Source: Caldithrix abyssi
Lineage (GTDB): Bacteria > Calditrichota > Calditrichia > Calditrichales > Calditrichaceae
Assembly (NCBI GenBank): GCA_011369465.1
Contig: DRQG01000024.1
Coordinates: 1-61,144 of the forward strand
Length of the DNA stretch: 61,144 nt
Direction of reading: 5' to 3'
This document shows, piece by piece, positions 53,511 through 61,144 of the stretch. The notes under the pieces were generated by a model. It worked only from the letters and a program-made list of their open reading frames with translations. It searched no databases and had not been told where the DNA came from. The position numbers and the translations under genes are program-made. The number at the start of each line of letters is the position of its first letter. The stretch's first letter is position 1.

Positions 53511-53533
53511 ACCCCGATCACAATGACCGGGGT
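53511..53533 (-). terminator. Terminator after the cold-shock gene
   Basis: On the minus strand ACCCCGGTCA pairs with TGATCGGGGT (10 bp) around a 3-nt loop and continues into a run of T residues. It lies about 20 nt after the csp stop. Confidence 0.85.
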
Positions 53534-53553
53534 TAGACAGAAGGGTATTAAAG

Positions 53554-53754
53554 TCAGATTCTTTTCACTTTGTTGGCCTGCAAGCCTTTGGGGCCTTCCG
53601 CTACTTCAAATTCGACGCGATCGCCTTCTTCCAGCGTTCTGTAGCCTTCGCCCTCAATGGAACGGTAATGGACGAAAACGTCGTCGCCTTGTTCTCTGGA
53701 AATAAATCCATAGCCTTTGGAATTGTTAAACCACTTGACAGTTCCTGTTTCCAT
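53554..53754 (-). CDS. Cold-shock domain protein
   Basis: 66 aa from the ATG at 53754 ([10 protein letters not shown]), preferred over ATG 53763 because AGGA lies 8 nt upstream of it and the family begins here. Both RNP motifs are present: KGYGFISRE and DVFVHYRSI. It binds single-stranded nucleic acid and acts as an RNA chaperone. The length is standard. A leader of about 190 nt may precede it. Confidence 0.95.
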   Translation of the reverse strand: METGTVKWFNNSKGYGFISREQGDDVFVHYRSIEGEGYRTLEEGDRVEFEVAEGPKGLQANKVKRI

Positions 53755-54192
53755 AATAAACATCCTTACATAAAAACGTGGGTGTTACGTACCGCGTGTT
53801 CTCCGCCTGCTGTAAACAAAAAAACGCTTTGAACAGCCATTTTTTGCACCATTCTCAGCGAGTTTCTTAAATCTACAGCTAATTGTTTTTAAAGCCTTCT
53901 ACTTAAAAAACTCAAGGCAAGAAAAACAGGTACAACTATTTGACAGACATATATTACATCTTTTCTTTTACGAAAGCAAGCAGAATTTTATTTTTTAGAT
54001 AGTCGGTGACGAAGAGGCACAAAGTACCGCAAGATTCATCTTGCGCCCTGACGACAAAGGTAAACAGGGGCAAAGGCACACAGGCACGGAAAATGAATTA
54101 AGAATTAAGAATGAAAAATTAAGAATAATAAACCTCTGTGTCCTCTGGGTGCTCTGTGGTTCAACAAAAAAAGCGGTCTCAAGGCCGCCTTG
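53755..54192. other. Intergenic region with possible csp leader and repeats
   Basis: About 440 nt without a gene. The part next to the cold-shock gene (to about 53960) may be a long 5' leader, as in cspA-type genes. The rest holds the palindrome at 54028-54045 and an iterated-word tract (AGGGGCAAAGGCACACAGGC; AATTAAGAATTAAGAATG; CTGTGTCCTCTGGGTGCTCTGTGG) to about 54165. Confidence 0.55.
54028..54045. repeat. 18-bp palindrome CGCAAGATTCATCTTGCG
   Basis: Near copy of the palindrome at 17376-17393; the two arms of 8 nt are perfect and the centre is TC instead of TT. Confidence 0.7.
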
Positions 54193-54945
54193 TTAATCCT
54201 GTTTTTTTCTCTGTCTCAGCGCTTCAAACAACACAATAGCGGTGGCCACGGAAGCATTAAGTGAATTGACCCGGCCAAATTGCGGGATGGCAATTCTACC
54301 GCTGCATTGCCTTTCTACATTCTTACGCAGTCCCCTACCCTCACTGCCGATCACCAGCGCCACGCCCTGCTTCAGCGGCGCATCATACATAAGCGTTTCC
54401 GCGCCCGGGGCCAGAGCCAGGGTTTGTATGCCGCGCTCATTGAGTTTATCCAGTATGGAAAGGATATGCGAGGCCTGATAAAATTTCTGATAAAAAACCG
54501 CGCCGGCCGATGTTTTTACCACCGTGGCGTTCAGTTTGGCGGTGCCTTTTTCGGCAAATGCAATCAGATCCGTACCGCTGATTTCCGCCGTGCGGATAAT
54601 GGCACCCAGATTATGCGGGTCCTGTATTTGATCCAGCACAAGAATAAGGGGATTCTTTTTTGCATTCAGGATCGCATCCACTTCAGCGTCAGCCAAAAAC
54701 TGCGGCGGAGGTACGGAGGCGGCCACACCCTGATGCACAACGGCGCCCACAAATTTTTGCAGTTGATTTTTATGCACCGTCTGAACGCGGATGCCCCGCC
54801 CTTCGGCCAGTTTTTTAATCGGCCCCACGCCCGAACCGGAAAGGCCCGCCGCCATCCACAGCTTGTACACGGGATGCCCGGAACGCAGCGCCTCGATAAC
54901 CGGCTGCCGGCCATAAATATACAGGGGTTCTGATTGTTCTTTCAT
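54193..54945 (-). CDS. rlmB: 23S rRNA (guanosine-2'-O)-methyltransferase RlmB (SpoU family)
   Basis: 250 aa. An N-terminal substrate-binding part (PLYIYGRQPVIEALRSG...) and a SPOUT domain with DQIQDPHNLGAIIRTAE (motif 1), LVIGSEGRGLR (motif 2) and SLNASVATAIVLFEA (motif 3). It methylates a conserved guanosine of 23S rRNA; tRNA (TrmH-like) activity is an alternative. It is preceded by a palindromic TGGAG element. Confidence 0.9.
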   Translation of the reverse strand: MKEQSEPLYIYGRQPVIEALRSGHPVYKLWMAAGLSGSGVGPIKKLAEGRGIRVQTVHKNQLQKFVGAVVHQGVAASVPPPQFLADAEVDAILNAKKNPLILVLDQIQDPHNLGAIIRTAEISGTDLIAFAEKGTAKLNATVVKTSAGAVFYQKFYQASHILSILDKLNERGIQTLALAPGAETLMYDAPLKQGVALVIGSEGRGLRKNVERQCSGRIAIPQFGRVNSLNASVATAIVLFEALRQRKKQD

Positions 54946-54960
54946 AAAAATACGCTTTGG

Positions 54961-55093
54961 GTTGATGGACAGCGGAATGATGGAGTGTTGGAGTATTGGA
55001 GTAATGGAATATATCTTTGCGCATTATCATTATGCCGGTATTCCAACACCGCACCACGCCATCAATCCATTAATTCATCAATTCAATATTCCC
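54961..55093. repeat. Palindromic TGGAG-word element, copy 4
   Basis: Left words TGATGGAGTGTTGGAGTATT, right words ATTCCAACACCGC...CCATCAATCCATTAATTC; imperfect inverted repeat around about 40 nt. It lies between DUF190 and rlmB. Confidence 0.55.
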
Positions 55094-55101
55094 TTTCTGC
55101 T

Positions 55102-55446
55102 TCACTTTCGATAGCGCAGGATTTCCACCTGTTCCAGTGTCATCAATACACCCGCATCCGTTTCATCAAAAATAGCTTCAAAGGCTTCTATGGCTTCCCG
55201 GATACGCTGCTCATTATCGGCAATTTCTATCAAGACAGGCATATCTTCGGAAAGACGCAGGATAGAAGCTTTATGAATCATGCGTGATGCGATGCCAAAC
55301 CCCTCTACACCGCGAATAACCGTACACCCGGCCAGCCCCATTTCTTTGGCCTTTTTAACAATTACATGGTGTAAAGCCTCCCCGTGGTAGCGGTCCTGTT
55401 CGCCGATGTAAATACGCAGCAGCTTTCCGATGCCTTCAATTTTCAT
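55102..55446 (-). CDS. DUF190 protein
   Basis: 114 aa. The small ferredoxin-like DUF190 fold is recognised by GKLLRIYIGEQDRYHGEALHHVIVKKAKEMGLAGCTVIRGVEGFGI. It usually occurs next to crcB; a PII-like regulatory role has been proposed for the family. It is downstream of crcB by 72 nt on the same strand. Confidence 0.88.
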   Translation of the reverse strand: MKIEGIGKLLRIYIGEQDRYHGEALHHVIVKKAKEMGLAGCTVIRGVEGFGIASRMIHKASILRLSEDMPVLIEIADNEQRIREAIEAFEAIFDETDAGVLMTLEQVEILRYRK

Positions 55447-55518
55447 GATGTATCCTTGTAAAATTGGATGCGATGACGGGATTCCTATTTATTTTTAAAA
55501 ATTTCATATTTTTTGAAA

Positions 55519-55890
55519 TCAAATCGATTTCGCCGCGATCATGCCTCCCCAGACCGCCAGCAACCCCAATCCAAAATTAAGCGCCACATTTAATACGGCC
55601 TGACGAAACAGGCTTTCCTGCAACAAGGCCAGTGTTTCGTATGAAAAAGTGGAAAATGTGGTAAAGGCGCCCAGTATGCCGATCGCCGCCAATTGACGGT
55701 ATTGCGGAGCAATCATCAGGCGGTATTCCCCCAGATACAGGAACAACCCAAGTATAAAACTGCCCAATACATTCACCGCCAGCGTCCCGTAGGGAAACTG
55801 CTCGCCGAACAGCTGATGCGCCCAACCGGAGACAAGATAACGCAGCACCGCGCCGATAAATCCGCCTATTCCGATGAGTAGTAGTTTCAT
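55519..55890 (-). CDS. crcB: Fluoride channel/exporter CrcB (Fluc)
   Basis: 123 aa with four transmembrane segments. IGIGGFIGAVLRYLVSGW, FPYGTLAVNVLGSFILGLF and the GILGAFTTFSTFSYET block contain the residues of the fluoride pore. It exports fluoride as a homodimer. No fluoride riboswitch is visible: only 12 nt separate it from the upstream OMP gene. Confidence 0.93.
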   Translation of the reverse strand: MKLLLIGIGGFIGAVLRYLVSGWAHQLFGEQFPYGTLAVNVLGSFILGLFLYLGEYRLMIAPQYRQLAAIGILGAFTTFSTFSYETLALLQESLFRQAVLNVALNFGLGLLAVWGGMIAAKSI

Positions 55891-55902
55891 TCCAAACCCG
55901 AA

Positions 55903-56352
55903 TTAAAAATAATAACGCATACCGATTGCGCCAGCCAGGGTAAATTTGGTAGCCGGAATCAATTCCAGACCGGGTACAATTTCAAAAAAAGCATCCAGCG
56001 GGGCTTTTGGAAATTCGTACGTAATACCCAGGGGGATGCGACCGCCCACCTGGCTTTGTGCCGCAAATTTGACCTTTATTCCGATACCGTAATAGAACAG
56101 CACGCCCTCGTGGGAAAGATTGTCCAATGAGCTGGTATGCAGAAGATAATCGGCATGCAGTCGCAAAGCCGCGTCGCCCACAAACGACCAGGCCGCAGCG
56201 CCGTCAATTGCGCTGTCCATAGTTAACCATTTTTTAAAGCTGATGCCCGTGGGTTCGCCTAAGATGATGCCCAACCCGAATGACGATGAAGAACTGGCGG
56301 CCGAAACCAGCATAGGAATCATCAATAGTACAATCAGTAGTTTTTTAATCAT
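55903..56352 (-). CDS. Small secreted outer-membrane beta-barrel-like protein
   Basis: 149 aa from the ATG at 56352, which has GGGGAG 4-5 nt upstream. Signal peptide MIKKLLIVLLMIPMLVSAA, then alternating hydrophobic strands and a C-terminal MRYYF aromatic end, as in small outer-membrane barrels. I do not recognise the family. The open frame extends upstream to 56784, but this is antisense to ychF and not real. Confidence 0.65.
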   Translation of the reverse strand: MIKKLLIVLLMIPMLVSAASSSSSFGLGIILGEPTGISFKKWLTMDSAIDGAAAWSFVGDAALRLHADYLLHTSSLDNLSHEGVLFYYGIGIKVKFAAQSQVGGRIPLGITYEFPKAPLDAFFEIVPGLELIPATKFTLAGAIGMRYYF

Positions 56353-56482
56353 TGCTCTCCCCTGTAGCTTCCATTCTGTAAAAATAATTGATTCGATAGC
56401 GGAATATATACTTTTATTCATTTTTTTGCCAATCATTATTTTCGTAAATTGACGGCAAATAAGATAATACAAAGGAGCGCCT

Positions 56483-57562
56483 ATGCAAATCGGAATTGTC
56501 GGACTGCCGTATGCGGGCAAGTCCACGATATTTTCTACTCTGTTAAAACACAAAAGCGCCGATTCGGCAGGCGGGCGGCAAACCGCTGAACGGGGTATTG
56601 TAAAAGTTCCGGATGAACGGCTGGATAAACTCACCGCCCTGTTTAATCCCAAAAAAACGGTACACGCCACCATCGAGTATGTAAAAGTGGCCGGACTGGA
56701 AGGCGAAAGCGCCGCACAGGGGCTGCCCGCCCAATTCTTAACCAATTTAAAAAACACCGACGCCCTTATGGTGGTCGTCCGCAATTTTGAAAACGAATTC
56801 TATCCCCATCCGCTCGACCGTATCGATCCGGCGGCGGATATCGCCTTTATTAACGGCGAATTTTTATTGAGCGATTTAATGATTGTGGAAAAGCGGGTCG
56901 AGAAGCTGGAAAAATTGGTTATGAAAACCAAAGACGAAAAAGAAAAACGCGAGCTGGACTTGCTCAAACGATTTAAAGATCAATTGGAAGCGGAAAAAGC
57001 CCTCCGCGAACTGGATTTAAGCGACAACGAGGCGGCGCTTATCAAAGGATACCAGTTCATCACCCTCAAACCCATATTGTTTGTTATCAATATCGGTGAA
57101 GACCGGATTGCCGAGGCCGCCGGGATTGAAAAAAGCCTTGAGGAGGCCGTTCCGCCCGGCTGCGCCATTACCTCCCTCAGCGCGGAAATCGAAAAGGAAA
57201 TTTCCGAATTGGGCGAAGAGGACGCCCGTATTTTTATGGACGATCTGGGCATCAAAGAACCGGCTCTGCACAAACTGATCCGCTCTTCTTATGAACTGCT
57301 GGGTTTGATTTCCTTTTTCACCGTGGGCGAAGACGAGTGCCGTTCGTGGACAATCCGCCGCGGCACCAACGCTCAAAAAGCGGCCGGCGTAATTCACTCG
57401 GATATGGAAAAAGGCTTTATCCGCGCCGAAACCGTACACTATGACGACCTGATGGCCGTAGGAAGCTGGAATGCCTGCAAGGAAAAAGGTCTGCTGCGTC
57501 TGGAGGGCAAGGAATATATTGTAAAGGACGGGGATATACTGAGTATTCGGTTTAATGTGTAG
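56483..57562 (+). CDS. ychF: Redox-regulated ATPase YchF (OLA1-like)
   Basis: 359 aa Obg-like P-loop NTPase. GIVGLPYAGKSTIF is the P-loop, and the C-terminal about 85 residues are a TGS domain (CRSWTIRRGTNAQKAAGVIHSDMEKGFIRAETVHYDDLMAVGSW...). The family prefers ATP over GTP. G4 is poorly conserved (FVINIGED), as in YchF. It is divergent from the OMP gene. Confidence 0.95.
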   Translation: MQIGIVGLPYAGKSTIFSTLLKHKSADSAGGRQTAERGIVKVPDERLDKLTALFNPKKTVHATIEYVKVAGLEGESAAQGLPAQFLTNLKNTDALMVVVRNFENEFYPHPLDRIDPAADIAFINGEFLLSDLMIVEKRVEKLEKLVMKTKDEKEKRELDLLKRFKDQLEAEKALRELDLSDNEAALIKGYQFITLKPILFVINIGEDRIAEAAGIEKSLEEAVPPGCAITSLSAEIEKEISELGEEDARIFMDDLGIKEPALHKLIRSSYELLGLISFFTVGEDECRSWTIRRGTNAQKAAGVIHSDMEKGFIRAETVHYDDLMAVGSWNACKEKGLLRLEGKEYIVKDGDILSIRFNV

Positions 57563-57682
57563 GGTAACTTATATTACAAGCATCCCCATTACTGTCCAAA
57601 ATAATTTATCTTGATAAAAATAGGCATTGTTTTATAAGGAGTTACAACAATAATTATTTTCATTTTCAAATCTGCCCATCCG

Positions 57683-57747
57683 CCAACTCTCCCCCTTGGT
57701 CCCCCTCTCTTTTCGAAAGAGAGGGGGAATTAAAGGGGGTGAGTTGG
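57683..57747. repeat. 65-nt palindromic hairpin
   Basis: CCAACTC at 57683-57689 pairs with GAGTTGG at 57741-57747, and CCCCCTCTCTTTT/AAAGAGAGGGGG forms the inner stem with a centre near TTCGAA. Bulges lie between. It sits upstream of phoH and resembles the compound hairpin at 48483-48566. Confidence 0.7.
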
Positions 57748-57895
57748 CATTTTCGGCAAGCAGGATAGTGTTTTAATTTCTATTTTGGACAAGTATGAAG
57801 TATCCCAACTCCTCAATGATGGAATCGCACTAACGGTTAACATCAAGTTTTCATCATTTATCTCGATAAATAAGATCAAACAACCGAGAATCTCA

Positions 57896-59299
57896 ATGGA
57901 AAAAATACTCAAACAAAAAGACAATCGTCATGTGTACGTGCTGGACACCAACGTCCTTTTGCATGATCCCTCTTCCATTTTCCGTTTTGAAGAACATATT
58001 GTGCTGATTCCCTTTTTGGTGATGGATGAAGTCGATAATATTAAAAAAGACCCTCAGATCGGCGTAAACGCCCGGGAAATTTCCCATAAGCTGGAGCAGC
58101 TCATCCTGCGCACGGAGGATATGTCTCAGGGGATTCTTATCCCCAACGGCAAAGACGGGCTGCTGTTTTTCTGTAAGGGTTACATTTCTTCCCATTTTCC
58201 TCCGGAACTTTCCATGAGCTACAAAGATAACGCCATACTGGCTCAGATTATGGGCTTGCAGGAGGCCTTCCCGCACCGCCGCTTTATTATGGTCAGCAAG
58301 GACCGCAATATGCGCATTAAAAGCAGCGCTCTGTATATTGAAAACCAGGACTATCTGCACGATAAAATTTCCGAAGAATATCTGGCCAGTTTTTTTCAGC
58401 CGCTAAAAGAGATCGCTCTGGAAGAAGAGGAAATCAACCAGCTTTTCGTATCGAAAAATTCGGTAAACTGGGAAGTGCCCTATCGTAAAAAATGGCGGCT
58501 GGGCGAAAACGAAGGCGTGGTTTTGCTCGATTCCGGCGGGAAGTTTTTCGGGTTGGGTATGCGAAAAGGCGATCGGCTGAAATACTTTGATTACTATTCG
58601 ACCAAAATTCTGGACATGCCGCCCAAAGTATTGGACGAAACCCAATACACATACAATTTCGAACAGGCGGTTTGTATGCAGCAGGCTCTGGATGACGATA
58701 TTAAAATCCAGATCATTATCGGCAAGGCCGGCACGGGGAAAACGCACATCGCCATGGCTGCCGCCCTGGAAAAAGTATTTAAAGAACGCAAATACGATTC
58801 CATAAAACTGATCAAACCGCTCATCACCAAAAGCCGTCTTGGCGAAGATATCGGCTTTTTGCCCGGCTCTCTCAAACGGAAACTTATACCCAAAATGCGT
58901 CCCTTCGTGGACAAACTGCGCCAGTTCACCACCGGTCTGGATTCGGAAGAGGGCTATAAAAAACTGTTGGATTCCGGAGTAATCGAACTGCTCAACCTGG
59001 CCGATATTCGCGGTACGGATATGGCCAATTCCTTTGTCATCTTCGATGAAGCGCAAAACGCCAACCCGTTCCAAATGCGCACGCTGGGCACCCGCCTGGG
59101 CGAGGATTCCAAACTGATTGTGCTGGGCGACCCCACGCAAATCGATTCCATCTATCTGGACAAGTACAGCAACGCCCTGATTAATTTGTACGAAAACGCC
59201 ATGCAGAACCCCACGCCGTTTACCGCGCAGATTTGCCTGGTGCAAATGGTCCGTTCCCACATGTCCGAGTGGTTTGAAAACACTATTCAAACGCGGTAG
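57896..59299 (+). CDS. PhoH-family ATPase with N-terminal PIN domain
   Basis: 467 aa from the ATG at 57896 (MEKILKQKDNRHVYVLDTNVLLHDP); the frame opens further upstream to 57785, but the PIN domain begins here. The N-terminal PIN nuclease domain has VLDTNVLLHDP and the later acidic residues; the PhoH ATPase has the Walker A GKAGTGKT and Walker B FVIFDEAQN. This PhoH2-type combination is linked to RNA helicase/RNase activity. Converges with yjbQ, 6 nt apart. Confidence 0.9.
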   Translation: MEKILKQKDNRHVYVLDTNVLLHDPSSIFRFEEHIVLIPFLVMDEVDNIKKDPQIGVNAREISHKLEQLILRTEDMSQGILIPNGKDGLLFFCKGYISSHFPPELSMSYKDNAILAQIMGLQEAFPHRRFIMVSKDRNMRIKSSALYIENQDYLHDKISEEYLASFFQPLKEIALEEEEINQLFVSKNSVNWEVPYRKKWRLGENEGVVLLDSGGKFFGLGMRKGDRLKYFDYYSTKILDMPPKVLDETQYTYNFEQAVCMQQALDDDIKIQIIIGKAGTGKTHIAMAAALEKVFKERKYDSIKLIKPLITKSRLGEDIGFLPGSLKRKLIPKMRPFVDKLRQFTTGLDSEEGYKKLLDSGVIELLNLADIRGTDMANSFVIFDEAQNANPFQMRTLGTRLGEDSKLIVLGDPTQIDSIYLDKYSNALINLYENAMQNPTPFTAQICLVQMVRSHMSEWFENTIQTR

Positions 59300-59305
59300 C
59301 ATCCC

Positions 59306-59743
59306 TCAAGATGAAGCGGTTTCTCCTACAAACTGCAAAAAGACGGAACGGTGGCGCGGGCTGTTATCGAAATCTATTAATATGATCTGCTGCCAGGTGC
59401 CGAGCACCAAACGGCCTTCGGCCACCGGTACGGTGAAGGATGGACCGATAAGCGTGGAACGCAAGTGGGCGTATCCGTTACCGTCGTGCCAGGTGTCGTC
59501 ATGGCGGTAACGCTGGTGCATTGGCGCTATTTTTTCCAGCATGGCCGGTAGGTCCTGCAGCAATCCCGGTTCATACTCGATGGTACTGATCGCTGCGGTA
59601 GAACCGTTTATAAACACCAAAAGCTGACCGTTCACCAGTTTTTCTTTTTCTACAAATTCCCGGACAAAGATAGTGATATCAATGATATCATTAAACCCTT
59701 TGCTTTGTACCGGGATCGTACCGTTGACTACTTTTACTGCCAT
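59306..59743 (-). CDS. YjbQ-family (UPF0047) protein
   Basis: 145 aa. VNGTIPVQSKGFNDIIDITIFV, FINGSTAAISTIEYEPGL and DDTWHDGNGYAHLRSTLIGPSFTVPV are the YjbQ signature, with the HDTWHDGNxxxH-like metal site. Members show weak thiamine-phosphate synthase activity; the physiological role is unclear. It converges on phoH. Confidence 0.9.
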   Translation of the reverse strand: MAVKVVNGTIPVQSKGFNDIIDITIFVREFVEKEKLVNGQLLVFINGSTAAISTIEYEPGLLQDLPAMLEKIAPMHQRYRHDDTWHDGNGYAHLRSTLIGPSFTVPVAEGRLVLGTWQQIILIDFDNSPRHRSVFLQFVGETASS

Positions 59744-59770
59744 TGTTCATACTCCGGGTGTTTCGGCAAT

Positions 59771-59795
59771 AAAAAAAGGGAGACGCGTCTCCCTT
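59771..59795 (-). terminator. Terminator after the response regulator gene
   Basis: The perfect 20-bp palindrome AAGGGAGACGCGTCTCCCTT is followed on the minus strand by a run of T residues. It ends the response-regulator transcript. Confidence 0.85.
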
Positions 59796-59822
59796 AAATA
59801 AATCCATTTTAATAATGCCTGG

Positions 59823-60302
59823 TTAATCAAAAAGCAGAGAGGCAAGGATAATCCCCAAAACCAACCATAAAGGTATGGAAATCAGCAATGCCCAAATGAT
59901 GCCGTTGGCCGTTTTTAGCGAGCTGGTCAAGCCTTTCTTTTCCAAAGCCCTATTGATCTTTAAGCGGACTTCTTCAATATGAAACGGTTTGGTAAGATAA
60001 TCGTAAGCGCCTTTTTTAATAGCTTCCACTGCGGTTTCGATCGTTGGATGGGCAGTAATCATTAAAAAGACGACCTTATTGTCCTGAGACTTCACCTTTT
60101 TCAATAATTCGATTCCGTCCATTTCCGGCATATATAAATCCGAAAGAACCACATCGATGGGCTGCTCTTTCAGTATTTCCAGAGCCTCGGCCCCGCTGGA
60201 AGCGGTATACGGGATGTAGTCCAGGCTTTTTAACACATTCCTTAGTGTTTCGCGTACTTCTTCCTCATCATCTACAACTAGAATATGTCTGGCGTTGCTC
60301 AT
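59823..60302 (-). CDS. Response regulator receiver with C-terminal membrane anchor
   Basis: 159 aa. The receiver domain (ILVVDDEEEVRETL, phospho-Asp in VLSDLYMPEMDG, KPFHIEEVRLKI) fills residues ~6-122 and is complete. A short linker follows, then one strongly hydrophobic segment, IIWALLISIPLWLVLGIILASLLF, at the C-terminus. No output DNA-binding domain is present. A single-domain receiver tethered to the membrane is unusual. It is adjacent to the AraC-type regulator gene, on the same strand, with about 100 nt between. Confidence 0.85.
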   Translation of the reverse strand: MSNARHILVVDDEEEVRETLRNVLKSLDYIPYTASSGAEALEILKEQPIDVVLSDLYMPEMDGIELLKKVKSQDNKVVFLMITAHPTIETAVEAIKKGAYDYLTKPFHIEEVRLKINRALEKKGLTSSLKTANGIIWALLISIPLWLVLGIILASLLFD

Positions 60303-60402
60303 ACGGTCTCCTTAAATTGACTACGCTTCATCATCGGTAAGATAGCACCAAATGTTTAGTAAAATATTTGGAATGTTTTGAAACAAATATAGGGGAGTTT
60401 TG

Positions 60403-61128
60403 TTACATTTTCACCATTTTTTTATATTTTGTTAAAGAAATTCCTTTTCTTTTTTTGAAGGAGCGGCTAAAGCTGGATAATTCGCTGTATCCTAGCATCT
60501 GAGATATTTGGTGAGCGGGTATATTTGCTTTTTTTAATATTAAATCTTCGTAATAAGCCAATACTTTTTGCATAAATGAACGGAACGGCTGTCCGGTTTC
60601 GCGTTTGAATTCCTGGCTAAAATACCCGGGACTGATGTTCAAATAATCGGCAATTCCTGTTATATTACATTTACCGATATCCGCCGTTTCCACAAATTTC
60701 AGCGCCTTCTGTATGCGCGGTGAAAGCTGTTCAAAACGGATTCCAAACTGATCGAAAGGAATTGTCCGCCAATAGTTTTTTTTCAGTTTTTCAACGGTTT
60801 CTTTTAATGTTTTTTGCCGGTTCTCGCCAACTACGAAATAAACGGATGATAAATAATTTAATTGATTTAAATTGGAAAGATTCAAAGAATGGTTGTAAAG
60901 AATGGTCGTGACATCCGGCATTGTTTTTTCCATTGAAGCAAGCAGAGTGAAGTTTTCCTGATCAATTTGAGTTAAGATAATGAAAAGTAAATTTTGCGCA
61001 TTCTCATTTAAATGAAATGAGCCTAACGCATTATAAGTATTAATCCGGATATCCCCGACCGCATCGATTATTTCACGACATTCTTTTAAAATGGTTGTAT
61101 CTTCACTAATGATAATTCCCTGGTACAT
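60403..61128 (-). CDS. AraC-family regulator with a degenerate receiver-like N-terminus
   Basis: 241 aa. The C-terminal about 100 residues contain two AraC helix-turn-helix motifs (ITGIADYLNISPGYFSQEFKRETGQPF; AHQISQMLGYSELSSFSRSFKKRKGISLTKY). The N-terminal about 120 residues begin IIISEDTTILKECREII and look like a receiver fold, but at the phospho-acceptor position the strand reads FIILTQID rather than carrying the conserved Asp, so phosphorylation is unlikely. The ORF lies close to the window edge. Confidence 0.82.
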   Translation of the reverse strand: MYQGIIISEDTTILKECREIIDAVGDIRINTYNALGSFHLNENAQNLLFIILTQIDQENFTLLASMEKTMPDVTTILYNHSLNLSNLNQLNYLSSVYFVVGENRQKTLKETVEKLKKNYWRTIPFDQFGIRFEQLSPRIQKALKFVETADIGKCNITGIADYLNISPGYFSQEFKRETGQPFRSFMQKVLAYYEDLILKKANIPAHQISQMLGYSELSSFSRSFKKRKGISLTKYKKMVKM

Positions 61129-61144
61129 TGACGCTCACAATCCA

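Noticed and set aside
55891-55902. Fluoride riboswitch before crcB
   Set aside because: Only 12 nt lie between crcB and the upstream gene; no room for the aptamer.
56353-56784. N-terminal extension of the outer-membrane protein frame
   Set aside because: It is antisense to ychF; a good ribosome site and signal peptide place the start at 56352.
57785-57895. Upstream extension of the PhoH gene
   Set aside because: The PIN domain begins at 57896 and the extension has no similarity to the family; though the ribosome site at either start is weak.

Overview
The window reads like a piece of chromosome from a free-living, Gram-negative member of the FCB group, most likely Calditrichota, KSB1 or a relative. 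Three secreted proteins end in the NYPNPFNP-type C-terminal sorting/FlgD-like domain used for type IX secretion, there is an Omp85 protein, several lipoproteins have lipoboxes, and bacillithiol (BshA, BshC) and sphingolipid genes are present. The phylum is inferred from these traits, not from a marker-gene tree. Gene density is high. No phage, IS element or CRISPR array is visible.

Layout. 1-657 is repeat-rich and has no gene. 658-3690 holds an NrnA-type phosphoesterase, an apparently self-regulated TetR gene with a methyltransferase, and a PAP2 phosphatase. 3927-7943 (minus strand) is a glycolytic block, gap, pgk, tpiA, then secG and tRNA-Leu(GAG). 8278-12118 is a nucleoside-handling run: an adenosine-type amidohydrolase, a TPR lipoprotein, a DUF84 NTPase and adenosine deaminase. 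12132-14145 holds a small membrane protein and bshC. 14209-21595 is the most notable region, a probable sphingolipid locus: a serine-palmitoyltransferase-like enzyme, a GNAT-like protein that resembles bacterial ceramide synthase, two extended SDR reductases (one a candidate ceramide reductase), a CPBP membrane protein and an AUR1-like PAP2 protein. 21857-24835 holds a Cys-rich mini-protein, a rhomboid protease, proS and tRNA-Arg(CCG).

25031-29990 is a small secreted starch-degradation island with an alpha-amylase. 30077-34359 is an Omp85-TrkH-TrkA operon. 34449-40720 holds signalling (hybrid kinase, HDOD), TPR, mtgA and a PLP-enzyme gene. 40899-46943 holds an odd GH106-like protein, a cytochrome-like lipoprotein, a GGDEF response regulator and bshA. 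47019-49219 is an AT-rich accessory patch with a RES/Xre toxin-antitoxin pair, duplicated repeats and a macrodomain gene. 49376-61128 is mostly housekeeping: hutI, HIT, an EF-G-like factor, a cold-shock protein, rlmB, DUF190/crcB, ychF, phoH, yjbQ, a membrane-tethered response regulator and an AraC regulator.

Many intergenic gaps are filled by recurrent palindromic or iterated-word repeats that fall into a few families. They are reported separately because no listed gene explains them.
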